NCBI GenBank assembly: GCA_030668345.1
Contig: DAOUUD010000082.1
Coordinates: 1 to 7,353, forward strand
Length of the DNA: 7,353 nucleotides
From: Candidatus Cloacimonadota bacterium
GTDB taxonomy: Bacteria; Cloacimonadota; Cloacimonadia; Cloacimonadales; TCS61
Reading direction: 5' to 3'
Each line of letters begins with the position of its first letter. Position 1 is the stretch's first letter. This document shows positions 1 to 6,427 of this stretch, piece by piece. Both the position numbers and the translations under genes were made by a program. The notes under the pieces are model-generated. The model was not told where the DNA came from. It did not search any database and worked only from the letters and a program-made list of their open reading frames with translations.

Positions 1-318
1 AGATTTTTCTGAATGATCATCTAATATCAGATTTGCCCTGATCTCGCTGGTTGTCATCTCAACTGAATTTATCTTATAGTGCAGTTCAATAAACAATCGC
101 AGAATTAGTGAAATCCTGAAATAAAAATTTAAGAAATCACCTTTTATTAATAGATCGTCTTTCTTTAATTTATTCAGCAATTCCAAAGCGATAATATATG
201 CAGGTCTGTCATCAATGATCTCAGGTTCAGAAAAATCTTTCTTGGCTTTCTTCAATAATTTGATTAAATATCTTATTGCAAAAATTAATAAAACAGATAT
301 AAATAAAAGAATTTTCAT
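1..318 (-). CDS. Partial small membrane-anchored protein, DUF4381/BatD-C-terminal-like
   Basis: This is an open frame of 106 codons from an ATG at 318 with no stop before the left edge, so the 3' end is missing. The start is well supported by a strong GGGAGG ribosome site 5 nt upstream. Residues 3-19 form one hydrophobic helix, followed by a Lys-rich stretch (20-27), consistent with an N-terminal inner-membrane anchor with the rest cytoplasmic. Residues 40-99 carry a pattern of A-x-E-L-L...L (44-51), then FYFRIS-x-IL-R (65-74), then EMTTSEI (87-93). That resembles the 'fY..ls..lR.Yle...........e.Tt.Ei' signature of DUF4381 and the C-terminal part of BatD proteins, which sit beside MoxR ATPase, DUF58 and von Willebrand factor A genes. 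The family match comes from remembered motifs only and is moderate. If right, further Bat-type genes should follow beyond the left edge. It lies 32 nt downstream of the FG-GAP gene. Confidence 0.6.
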   Translation of the reverse strand, partial: MKILLFISVLLIFAIRYLIKLLKKAKKDFSEPEIIDDRPAYIIALELLNKLKKDDLLIKGDFLNFYFRISLILRLFIELHYKINSVEMTTSEIRANLILDDHSEKS

Positions 319-323
319 TTTAT

Positions 324-329
324 CCTCCC
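324..329 (-). promoter_or_regulatory. Strong Shine-Dalgarno site for the left-edge gene
   Basis: On the minus strand the bases read GGGAGG, 5 nt before the ATG at 318. It is one of the two best ribosome sites in the window and fixes the start of the partial DUF4381-like gene, which is otherwise short and easy to miss. Confidence 0.8.
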
Positions 330-350
330 AAAATAAAACACAAGGTTCAT

Positions 351-2324
351 TTACTTTATCAATGTCATTTTCTTAACTGCTTCTGTTTTACTGTTTACTT
401 TTAGTTTGTAGAAATAAATTCCACTGGAAACAGGTTGGTTATTTTCATCCGTGCCGTTCCAAACAACACTTCTCGTTCCTAAACTCCCGTTTGGGAACGC
501 TATGAGTGTTTTAACTTTTTGCCCTTTGATATTGTAAACAGAAAGATCGACTTTGCATTCAATGGGAATTGAAAAAGATATAGTTGTTGTTGGGTTGAAT
601 GGATTTGGATAATTACAAAGTTTGTAGGAATTAGTTTGTGGAAGCTCAGGATCGTTATCAACAATAAAATGAAGATTTTCATAATAATTTAAAGTGCCGT
701 CATAATTACCCAAAGCCAGGTCGAGATCACCATCATTATCCAGATCAGCCAAGGCAGGAGTTGTATTTTGTTCGCCGGTAATACCAGAAACAGGAGTGGG
801 ATCTTCCAGCCATATTCCCTCAATATTCTCGAAAAATTGCACTTCTCCCCACATGTCTCCTGTTATCACATCCAGACTATTATTCATATTAAGGTCACCA
901 ACTGTTGGAACACAATTCGTTCCCACATCAATGCCACCGAAATATCCTGCCACCTCTATCCAATCCGGTATAGAGGGTGTACCCTGATTCTCAAAGTAGA
1001 AAAGATTTCCGCTTTCATTGCCTGCCACTATATCCAGATCGCCATCCTCATCCATATCCACCAAACGCGGAACTGACCAACTTTCCAGAGCAACGAATGA
1101 CAGTACTTCAGTATCCCAGAAAAAACCGGATCCCGTGTTTTGATGGAAATAGAAATGCCCGTTTAAATCTCCGACAATCGCATCGGGAAGTCCATCATCA
1201 TTCACATCACCCAGAGTTATGGCTGAATAAATGGAATGATCTATACTGGCAAAATAGCTATTATCCTCCAGCCAAGCTGGTGCATAAACAGTGCCTACAT
1301 TTTGATAATATTTGATATTTCCCAGTTGACTTCCACTTACCAGATCAAAGTCGTCATCATCGTCAAAATCATAAAAGAACGGATTGCTGGCACAACCAAC
1401 ATCGATCACACCGCCAAAAAGCGTTGTATTCTCCTGCCAGGAAGGGGTTGTAGGTGTTCCATTGTTCTCATAAAAATGCAAAGGACCGGCTGCAGTACCA
1501 AAAATTAGATCAATAGTCCCATCTCCATTAATATCTGTGAGTCCAGGTGAATTCCAGTAAGTTTCATCTCCCAAACCGATGAATATACTTGCATTCACTT
1601 CCCATAATCCACTCTGAGGATCGCCATTATTCTGATAGTATACAAATCCAAGCAAATCTCGTCCCACAACGATATCCTGATCATTATCTGCATCCAGATC
1701 GCAGAAATTCGGATAGGCATACAGTCCCACATCTCCGATGTTAATAACATTGCTTTCTGAGAATAGAGCAACAGTAACTGTGCCGGTATTAAGATAAATT
1801 TTCACTGAGCCATCTTCACTTAACCCAACAACCATATCCAGGTCATTATCATCGTCTACATCTGCCAGGTCGGGAATGGGTATCTGTCCTACATTTAATC
1901 CGTTAAAGAAGTCGTTAACCATCTGAAATGAAGGAGTTGTGATTGTACCGATATTTTCAAAATAATTCAACCCGGAAAAACCTCCTGAGATGAAATCAAG
2001 ATCACCATCGTTATCTAAATCTGCACACACACCCATTTCTGCATCAAGAGACGAAATACCCGAAAAAATATCATTGCCCTGCGTAAATGTGGGGGAGGTT
2101 ACAGTACCGATATTCTCAATATAAAATGGAGCGTCATTGATATTTCCCAATATCATATCCATATCACCATCTCCATCCAGATCTGCAAAACGGGGTTGAG
2201 AAAAAGGCAAACTCGGTACACCGCTTGAATTAAAAATCGCATCGTTCTGCTGCCAGAGTTGTGCTGTTAAAGTGCTTGTAATAAGGAATCCTAATAAAAA
2301 ACTAATTACAATTATTCGTTTCAT
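351..2324 (-). CDS. Secreted FG-GAP/VCBS repeat protein with C-terminal sorting-type domain
   Basis: This 657-residue protein is exported and probably surface-attached or released. Residues 1-21 are a signal peptide (KR, hydrophobic core, likely cleavage after TLTA). Ten repeats of about 54 residues follow, each with a D-x-D/N-x-D/N-x-D/S-x-D-type calcium loop starting at residues 48, 102, 155, 209, 264, 319, 373, 423, 477 and 527. Each loop is followed by an aromatic-rich strand of the YYEN-x-GT type. This is the FG-GAP/VCBS beta-propeller repeat. Residues 566-657 form a FlgD-Ig-like domain with NYPNPFNPTT, then VYNIKGQKV, GIYFYKL and a KKMTLIK end, resembling type A sorting domains of type IX secretion. 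Whether this organism has that system cannot be seen here. The ATG at 2324 follows an AGGGAG site. No enzymatic domain is visible; binding or adhesion is an inference. The gene is intact. Confidence 0.93.
   Translation of the reverse strand: MKRIIVISFLLGFLITSTLTAQLWQQNDAIFNSSGVPSLPFSQPRFADLDGDGDMDMILGNINDAPFYIENIGTVTSPTFTQGNDIFSGISSLDAEMGVCADLDNDGDLDFISGGFSGLNYFENIGTITTPSFQMVNDFFNGLNVGQIPIPDLADVDDDNDLDMVVGLSEDGSVKIYLNTGTVTVALFSESNVINIGDVGLYAYPNFCDLDADNDQDIVVGRDLLGFVYYQNNGDPQSGLWEVNASIFIGLGDETYWNSPGLTDINGDGTIDLIFGTAAGPLHFYENNGTPTTPSWQENTTLFGGVIDVGCASNPFFYDFDDDDDFDLVSGSQLGNIKYYQNVGTVYAPAWLEDNSYFASIDHSIYSAITLGDVNDDGLPDAIVGDLNGHFYFHQNTGSGFFWDTEVLSFVALESWSVPRLVDMDEDGDLDIVAGNESGNLFYFENQGTPSIPDWIEVAGYFGGIDVGTNCVPTVGDLNMNNSLDVITGDMWGEVQFFENIEGIWLEDPTPVSGITGEQNTTPALADLDNDGDLDLALGNYDGTLNYYENLHFIVDNDPELPQTNSYKLCNYPNPFNPTTTISFSIPIECKVDLSVYNIKGQKVKTLIAFPNGSLGTRSVVWNGTDENNQPVSSGIYFYKLKVNSKTEAVKKMTLIK
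720..2183 (-). repeat. Ten tandem FG-GAP coding repeats, about 162 bp period
   Basis: This marks the span from the first to the last calcium-loop motif inside the FG-GAP protein gene. Successive motifs are spaced 54, 53, 54, 55, 55, 54, 50, 54 and 50 residues apart. The copies have clearly diverged at DNA level, although short words such as ATCCAGATC recur on the plus strand at the loop positions. The ninth copy (DLNMNNSLD) has lost most of its acidic ligands. The two short intervals fall where the 'GT..xP.W' linker is contracted. Confidence 0.88.
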
Positions 2325-2386
2325 TTTAGCTCCCTAATTTTTATTTTCCATTTACTTAAGTACTTTATCCTTGTTCCTTTTTTCAG
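2325..2386 (-). other. 62-nt spacer between cls and the FG-GAP gene
   Basis: This is the longest gene-free stretch in the window. It is A-rich on the transcribed-sense (minus) strand and contains a 10-bp perfect palindrome at 2353-2362, with the ribosome site of the FG-GAP gene at its downstream end. I see no GC-rich hairpin with a T-run that would terminate the upstream operon, and no convincing -35/-10 pair. A promoter here is possible but unsupported. Confidence 0.5.
2330..2335 (-). promoter_or_regulatory. Shine-Dalgarno site of the FG-GAP gene
   Basis: AGGGAG on the minus strand, 5 nt before the ATG at 2324. It settles the start codon, which also gives a complete signal peptide immediately after it. 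Confidence 0.8.
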
Positions 2387-3820
2387 CTATTGCAACGGTG
2401 CCATCAGCCTGGAGATGCGTGCTGCTATTTTAAACCAGAATGGTTTCCTATTTATATCTTCCATAGTTATCAGTTTGGAATCCTGCAGGTCATTTTTCAA
2501 CATTTCATGAGTTTGGGTGGTAAATTCCCTGCTTGTGAAGCATATCATAATTTCAAAATTTATTCTGAAAGAGCGGTTATCCAGGTTGGCAGTACCAACG
2601 GCGGCAAATCCATCATCTACCAGTATTACCTTCTGATGCAAAAAACCTTTCTGATAGCTGTACACTTTAATTCCTGCCTGCATTACATCTTCCAGAAATG
2701 AATACGAGGAATAATTAACCAGGATATTATCTGTCTTTTCGGGGATCAGAATTCTTACATCTACACCCCGCAAGGCAGCAAGCTGCAAAGCAGCCAGTAT
2801 CTGCTGATCCGGTACAAAATAGGGACTGCTTATCCATAAATATTTCCTGGCAGTATTGATGCAGTGTACAAAGAACATGCCGCATGTTTCCAGGTCATCG
2901 GCAGGACCGGATGGAATAACCAATACATTTTCATTGCCTTCTGCAGGAAGTGGCTGCCAGTTCAGTTCGGGAACTTTGCTGGTAGCCCAGTACCAGTCGG
3001 CAATAAAGGGGATCTGAACACAGAGTACGGCAGGACCTTTTATTTTTACATGAGTATCACGCCAGAATCCGAAGCGTGCATCCAAGCTCAGATAGCGTCT
3101 GCTCACGTTCAAACCGCCTACATAAGCTTCTTTTCCATCCACAATTACTATCTTGCGGTGATTGCGGAAATTCAGCTGGAGCCGGGTATTCCATCTTCTA
3201 TTGGTTTTAAAGTGAACTATGTTAATTCCTTGTTCCGATAGTTCTTTTACATACTCATCAGGAAGCAATCTGCAGCCTATCTCATCATAAAGGAAATAAA
3301 TCCTGATACCTTCTTTTACTTTGGCTATCAACCTGTCCTTCAGTTTTTTCCACAGTTCATCATCGTGTACTGTGTAGAATTGTACCAGGATGTAGTCTCT
3401 GGCTTTTTCAATACCTTCAAAAACTGCTTTGAACGTATCAGTTCCATCGATCAGTAATTCGGCAGTATTGCCGCTGGTGAAGGGCATTTTGGCTAACTGC
3501 TCCAATACTTTATATTTCGTTTCTCTTTCCAGGAAATTCACTTTGTACGGCGCAAGTTCCTGTTCCAATTTCTCGGCAATATGATGTATCTCCAGATCGC
3601 CCGTTCTTCTGGCATTCACATAACCGGAAAACTTTCTGCTTCCAAACATTAGATAAAGTGGAATAGCAAAATAGGGAATGAAAAGAAGTGCAACTGCCCA
3701 GGCGATAGAACCTTGAGCAGTACGTCCTTTCATTATCACATCCAGGGCAGCAATAATACCCAGCAGGTGAATAATAATAAGTAACAGCCACCAGAAGAAT
3801 TTTATATATTCAAGTACCAT
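2387..3820 (-). CDS. cls: Cardiolipin synthase, two-HKD phospholipase D family
   Basis: This membrane enzyme makes cardiolipin by phosphatidyl transfer, normally from two phosphatidylglycerols. From the ATG at 3820 it has 477 residues, close to the usual length of about 480. Residues 8-29 and 37-59 are two transmembrane helices, as in ClsA-type enzymes. The first catalytic motif is H221-x-K223-x4-D228 (NHRKIVIVD) followed by GGLN. The second is H395-x-K397-x4-D402 (LHQKVILVD) followed by GTANLDNRSF and NFE. Both sets are intact, so it should be active. It begins 5 nt after the TPR gene's TGA. A TTG at 3829 would overlap that stop (TTGA) and add only three residues. I prefer the ATG, though neither start has a clear Shine-Dalgarno site. 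The family is certain; the exact substrates are inferred. Confidence 0.95.
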   Translation of the reverse strand: MVLEYIKFFWWLLLIIIHLLGIIAALDVIMKGRTAQGSIAWAVALLFIPYFAIPLYLMFGSRKFSGYVNARRTGDLEIHHIAEKLEQELAPYKVNFLERETKYKVLEQLAKMPFTSGNTAELLIDGTDTFKAVFEGIEKARDYILVQFYTVHDDELWKKLKDRLIAKVKEGIRIYFLYDEIGCRLLPDEYVKELSEQGINIVHFKTNRRWNTRLQLNFRNHRKIVIVDGKEAYVGGLNVSRRYLSLDARFGFWRDTHVKIKGPAVLCVQIPFIADWYWATSKVPELNWQPLPAEGNENVLVIPSGPADDLETCGMFFVHCINTARKYLWISSPYFVPDQQILAALQLAALRGVDVRILIPEKTDNILVNYSSYSFLEDVMQAGIKVYSYQKGFLHQKVILVDDGFAAVGTANLDNRSFRINFEIMICFTSREFTTQTHEMLKNDLQDSKLITMEDINRKPFWFKIAARISRLMAPLQ

Positions 3821-3825
3821 GATGA

Positions 3826-4701
3826 TCAACTTTTCTTAGAGCGGTTAACTTTATCCATTATTTGATTATACAACATCGATAATGTAATGGAGAAGGGCAC
3901 ATTTTTTTTGGCCAACTGCACCATGGAATAGGCCTCCATAAAGCGGTTGTGGGCAAGATATAATCTTATTAATTCAATGTAATTCACAGGTTCCATGGGA
4001 GCCAGTTTTATGCTCTGAAGTAGATAATTCACAGCTTCCAGTGTTTTACCGATCTTTTCGCAGGTTAAACCAAAGTTCCGATAAAAATGAGAAGAATTCA
4101 CTTTTAATTTCAGGGCATCGTAAAATTCTACATAAGCATTAAGCCAGTTCCCCAGTTGAAAATAAGCCAATCCTCGCAAATAGCAGATGCTGCCTTTTTT
4201 TCCGAATAACTCTTCTGCTTTGTTGATATACTCGATAGCATCTTTGTAATTTTTTTGAGAAAAACATAATTCTGCCAGAAAGACAAAAGGTAATTCCGAA
4301 TTTATTTTATATTTCAAAAGCTCCTGCAGAATTTCTATGCTCTTTTTTGTTTTTCCTAATTTGGAATAAGAAAAAGCTTTATTATAGAGAAGCTCGGGAT
4401 AGCCGTCGGGAATCCTGTTGTAATAGTCGAGAGCCAGGCGGAATTCTCTGAGAGAAAGGAAACAATTACCGATTTGAAAGATAACGGATTCATCATTTTC
4501 ATTTTGTTCCAGCACACGGTGATATTGCTCGATAGCTTTGCGGAATAATTTCTTGGACATGTAAAGTTCTGCCAGGGCAAGCAGCAGTTCTTTATTATCC
4601 CGGAATTCATTCAACCCATTCTTCAGAAGTGCTCTTACCTGCAGCCAGTTCCTATTTCTGTGATATTTTGCCTGCCATAAGATATTTTGAATTTTATCCA
4701 T
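3826..4701 (-). CDS. Cytoplasmic tetratricopeptide (TPR) repeat protein, role unknown
   Basis: From the ATG at 4701 this is a 291-residue, almost wholly helical protein with about seven TPR units from about residue 37 to 272. Examples are 37-67 (ALAELYMSKKLFRKAIEQY), 71-98, 103-133, 137-168, 171-203, 205-236 and 239-270, with the usual small and aromatic positions (A-x-Y/F, G/A, A at helix ends). There is no signal peptide or transmembrane helix, so it is likely a cytoplasmic protein-binding scaffold. No catalytic domain is visible. The open frame extends upstream to 4797, but the added residues read through the dus 3' end and look Arg/Lys-rich and unlike a TPR start. An AGGAG lies 10 nt before 4701. 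The start overlaps the last 8 nt of dus, indicating coupled translation. The partner is unknown. Confidence 0.88.
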   Translation of the reverse strand: MDKIQNILWQAKYHRNRNWLQVRALLKNGLNEFRDNKELLLALAELYMSKKLFRKAIEQYHRVLEQNENDESVIFQIGNCFLSLREFRLALDYYNRIPDGYPELLYNKAFSYSKLGKTKKSIEILQELLKYKINSELPFVFLAELCFSQKNYKDAIEYINKAEELFGKKGSICYLRGLAYFQLGNWLNAYVEFYDALKLKVNSSHFYRNFGLTCEKIGKTLEAVNYLLQSIKLAPMEPVNYIELIRLYLAHNRFMEAYSMVQLAKKNVPFSITLSMLYNQIMDKVNRSKKS

Positions 4702-5683
4702 TGAACGTTTTCTCCTGCGCCTGGTAGAGTGTTTCGACAGCTTCCAGCACATCTTCGCTATCCAGGCAGCGATTGATGAATTCACGTACTTTGGCACTGC
4801 CTGCTAAACCTTTCGTATAGTGTGAAAAATGGTTTCTCATCTCGATCAATGCTTTTGTTTCCCCTTTGTTTTCAATTTCCAGTTTAAAATGCTCTTTTAT
4901 GATCTTTATCTTTTCTTTCCAACTGATATCCAAAACTTCACCACTTTTAAAATATTCTTTAATATTTCTGAAAATCCAGGGTTTTCCCAGAACTCCTCGT
5001 CCTATCATCACAGAATCACATCCTGTTTCCTTGAACATCCTGATGATATCTTCGATGCTATTGATATCACCGTTACCGATAATCGGTATAATGAGCTTCT
5101 TCTTGAGCTTTTTTATCAGGTTCCAATCACTTTTCCCGGAGAACATCTGGCTGCGTGTACGTGGATGCAGACACATCATGTCACATCCGGCGTTTTCCAT
5201 TCTCTTGCCGAATTCTACCGCATTAATATTGAAATTATCCCAGCCTGCTCTTATCTTTACAGATAGTGGAATGGAGGTTCCAGCCAATACTTTTTTTATT
5301 TCTTTAGTAATATTTTCTGCTAATTCCGGAGTGTTCATTAAAGCGGAACCGGCACCACGTTTTATCACTTTTTTTACCGGGCAGCCCATATTAACGTCTA
5401 TGAAATCCGGTTTCTCTGCCAGTGCGATTTCAGCTCCTTTTGCCATAATAACAGGATCAGAACCGAATAACTGAATTCCATAAGGTCGCTGAAAATCGGT
5501 ATAATCCAGGTATTTCAGGCTTTTTTCTTTATTGCGAATAAGCCCGTCTGCACTTACCATTTCACTTACTACCACATCTGCACCGCATTTTTTGCAGATC
5601 GTACGAAAGGCATTATCGGTAAATCCGGCGAGTGGAGCTAACCATATCTTCTGTTTTGTTAAGTTCGCAATTACCTGATTCAT
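4694..5683 (-). CDS. dusB: tRNA dihydrouridine synthase, DusB type
   Basis: This FMN enzyme reduces specific uridines in tRNA to dihydrouridine using NADPH. The 329-residue protein matches the usual Dus length. Its TIM-barrel begins at APLAGFTDNAFR (16-27). It continues through SEMVSADGL (40-48), the GIQLFGSDP strand (69-77) and the catalytic-cysteine motif DVNMGCPVKK (96-105, Cys101). Further on are SVKIRAGWD (141-149, Lys143), LHPRTRSQMFSGKSDW (172-187, His173), the phosphate-binding IGNGDI (202-207) and MIGRGVLGKPWIF (226-238). Residues from about 240 form the helical C-terminal tRNA-binding domain. All key residues are present. The HPRTR and PWIF pattern favours DusB over DusA or DusC, but the exact target position in tRNA is inferred. 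The ATG at 5683 is 5 nt after the methyltransferase stop, without a clear ribosome site. Confidence 0.95.
   Translation of the reverse strand: MNQVIANLTKQKIWLAPLAGFTDNAFRTICKKCGADVVVSEMVSADGLIRNKEKSLKYLDYTDFQRPYGIQLFGSDPVIMAKGAEIALAEKPDFIDVNMGCPVKKVIKRGAGSALMNTPELAENITKEIKKVLAGTSIPLSVKIRAGWDNFNINAVEFGKRMENAGCDMMCLHPRTRSQMFSGKSDWNLIKKLKKKLIIPIIGNGDINSIEDIIRMFKETGCDSVMIGRGVLGKPWIFRNIKEYFKSGEVLDISWKEKIKIIKEHFKLEIENKGETKALIEMRNHFSHYTKGLAGSAKVREFINRCLDSEDVLEAVETLYQAQEKTFNG
4712..4716 (-). promoter_or_regulatory. Shine-Dalgarno site of the TPR gene, inside dus
   Basis: AGGAG on the minus strand, 10 nt before the ATG at 4701 and lying within the last codons of the dus gene. The spacing is slightly long but it supports 4701 over the upstream alternative at 4797. 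Confidence 0.55.
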
Positions 5684-5688
5684 GTTCT

Positions 5689-6420
5689 TTAACGGTTGGT
5701 AAAATGAAATATTGCGATGCCGGCAGCAACAGCGGCATTCAATGATTCTACGGAGTTAGAGATAGGGATCTTCACTTTCAGATTTGCCACATCGATGATC
5801 TCATGGCGAATTCCAAAGGCTTCAGAACCGATAACCAATACAATATTGCCATCCGGTTTCACAGCATCAAAAAGATCGATAGAATCATGCAAAGCTGTTG
5901 CGATAATTGTAGCTTCATTTTCTTTGAACCAGCTGATATCGTGGATTTCTATAGGTAGTGAAAACACAGTTCCCAGCGAAGCACGTATCACTTTGGGATT
6001 AAACACTTCACAACAATCGGGAGATAGAACGACACCGGAAATTCCAGCGGATGCGGCTGTACGGAATATGGCTCCCAGGTTACCGGGTTCTTTGATATCA
6101 TCCAAGTATAGCAAAAAAGATCTTTCTACAATGGGAATTGTTTTCGTATGCACTAAAGCAGCAATGTCTTGAGGATGTTTTGTATCTGCTATCTTTTCAA
6201 TTTGCCATGGTTCAGCATGAAATATCCTGGTTGTATGGAAATTTTTTAAAGTATATTTATCCGGATCGGAAATGTACAATTCCTGCAGAAGGATACCGTT
6301 TTTTTGCAGTTGGTCTATCAGTCTGGTACCTTCCACAATTACTAATCCGGTATTTTCACGATATTTCTTCTGTTTGAGTTTTGCTAATTCTTTAATGTGT
6401 TCTTTGGACAGTGTTTCCAT
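5689..6420 (-). CDS. TrmH/SpoU-family RNA 2'-O-ribose methyltransferase
   Basis: This is an S-adenosylmethionine-dependent methyltransferase of the SPOUT (knotted) class that methylates a ribose in rRNA or tRNA. It has 243 residues from the ATG at 6420. Residues 1-95 form the L30e-like RNA-binding domain (start KEHIKELAKLKQKKYR, then VIVEGTRLI at 27-35). The catalytic half has motif 1 LDDIKEPGNLGAIFRTA (106-122, Asn114 and Arg120). It is followed by NPKVIRASLGTVFSLPI (141-157), motif 2 VIGSEAFGI (196-204, Glu200) and motif 3 IPISNSVESLNAAVAAGIA (218-236, Ser226-Leu-Asn228). Ala201 replaces the commoner Gly of G-x-E-G-x-G. Length and layout resemble RlmB-like 23S rRNA enzymes, but the target nucleotide cannot be assigned. 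The ATG lies 7 nt after the HD-GYP stop. A TTG at 6462 would add 14 residues outside the fold and is unlikely. Confidence 0.93.
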   Translation of the reverse strand: METLSKEHIKELAKLKQKKYRENTGLVIVEGTRLIDQLQKNGILLQELYISDPDKYTLKNFHTTRIFHAEPWQIEKIADTKHPQDIAALVHTKTIPIVERSFLLYLDDIKEPGNLGAIFRTAASAGISGVVLSPDCCEVFNPKVIRASLGTVFSLPIEIHDISWFKENEATIIATALHDSIDLFDAVKPDGNIVLVIGSEAFGIRHEIIDVANLKVKIPISNSVESLNAAVAAGIAIFHFTNR

Positions 6421-6427
6421 AAATTTA

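Noticed and set aside
768..1508. Several overlapping plus-strand open frames
   Set aside because: They are antisense to the repeat-bearing FG-GAP gene; their openness follows from the Asp-rich codon pattern on the other strand.
2325..2386. Rho-independent terminator after cls
   Set aside because: The palindrome is AT-only at its core, has no loop and no following T-run on the minus strand, so it does not have terminator form.
2390..3241. Two plus-strand open frames (2390-2701 and 2864-3241)
   Set aside because: Both are antisense to the intact cardiolipin synthase gene and encode no recognisable motif.
4702..4797. Upstream extension of the TPR gene to 4797
   Set aside because: It would overlap dus by over 100 nt, encodes an Arg/Lys-rich stretch unlike a TPR start, and the AGGAG site points to the ATG at 4701.
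4866..5474. A 202-codon plus-strand open frame
   Set aside because: It lies wholly antisense to the well-supported dus gene. The product shows no recognisable domain and is a typical mirror of an AT-rich coding sequence.
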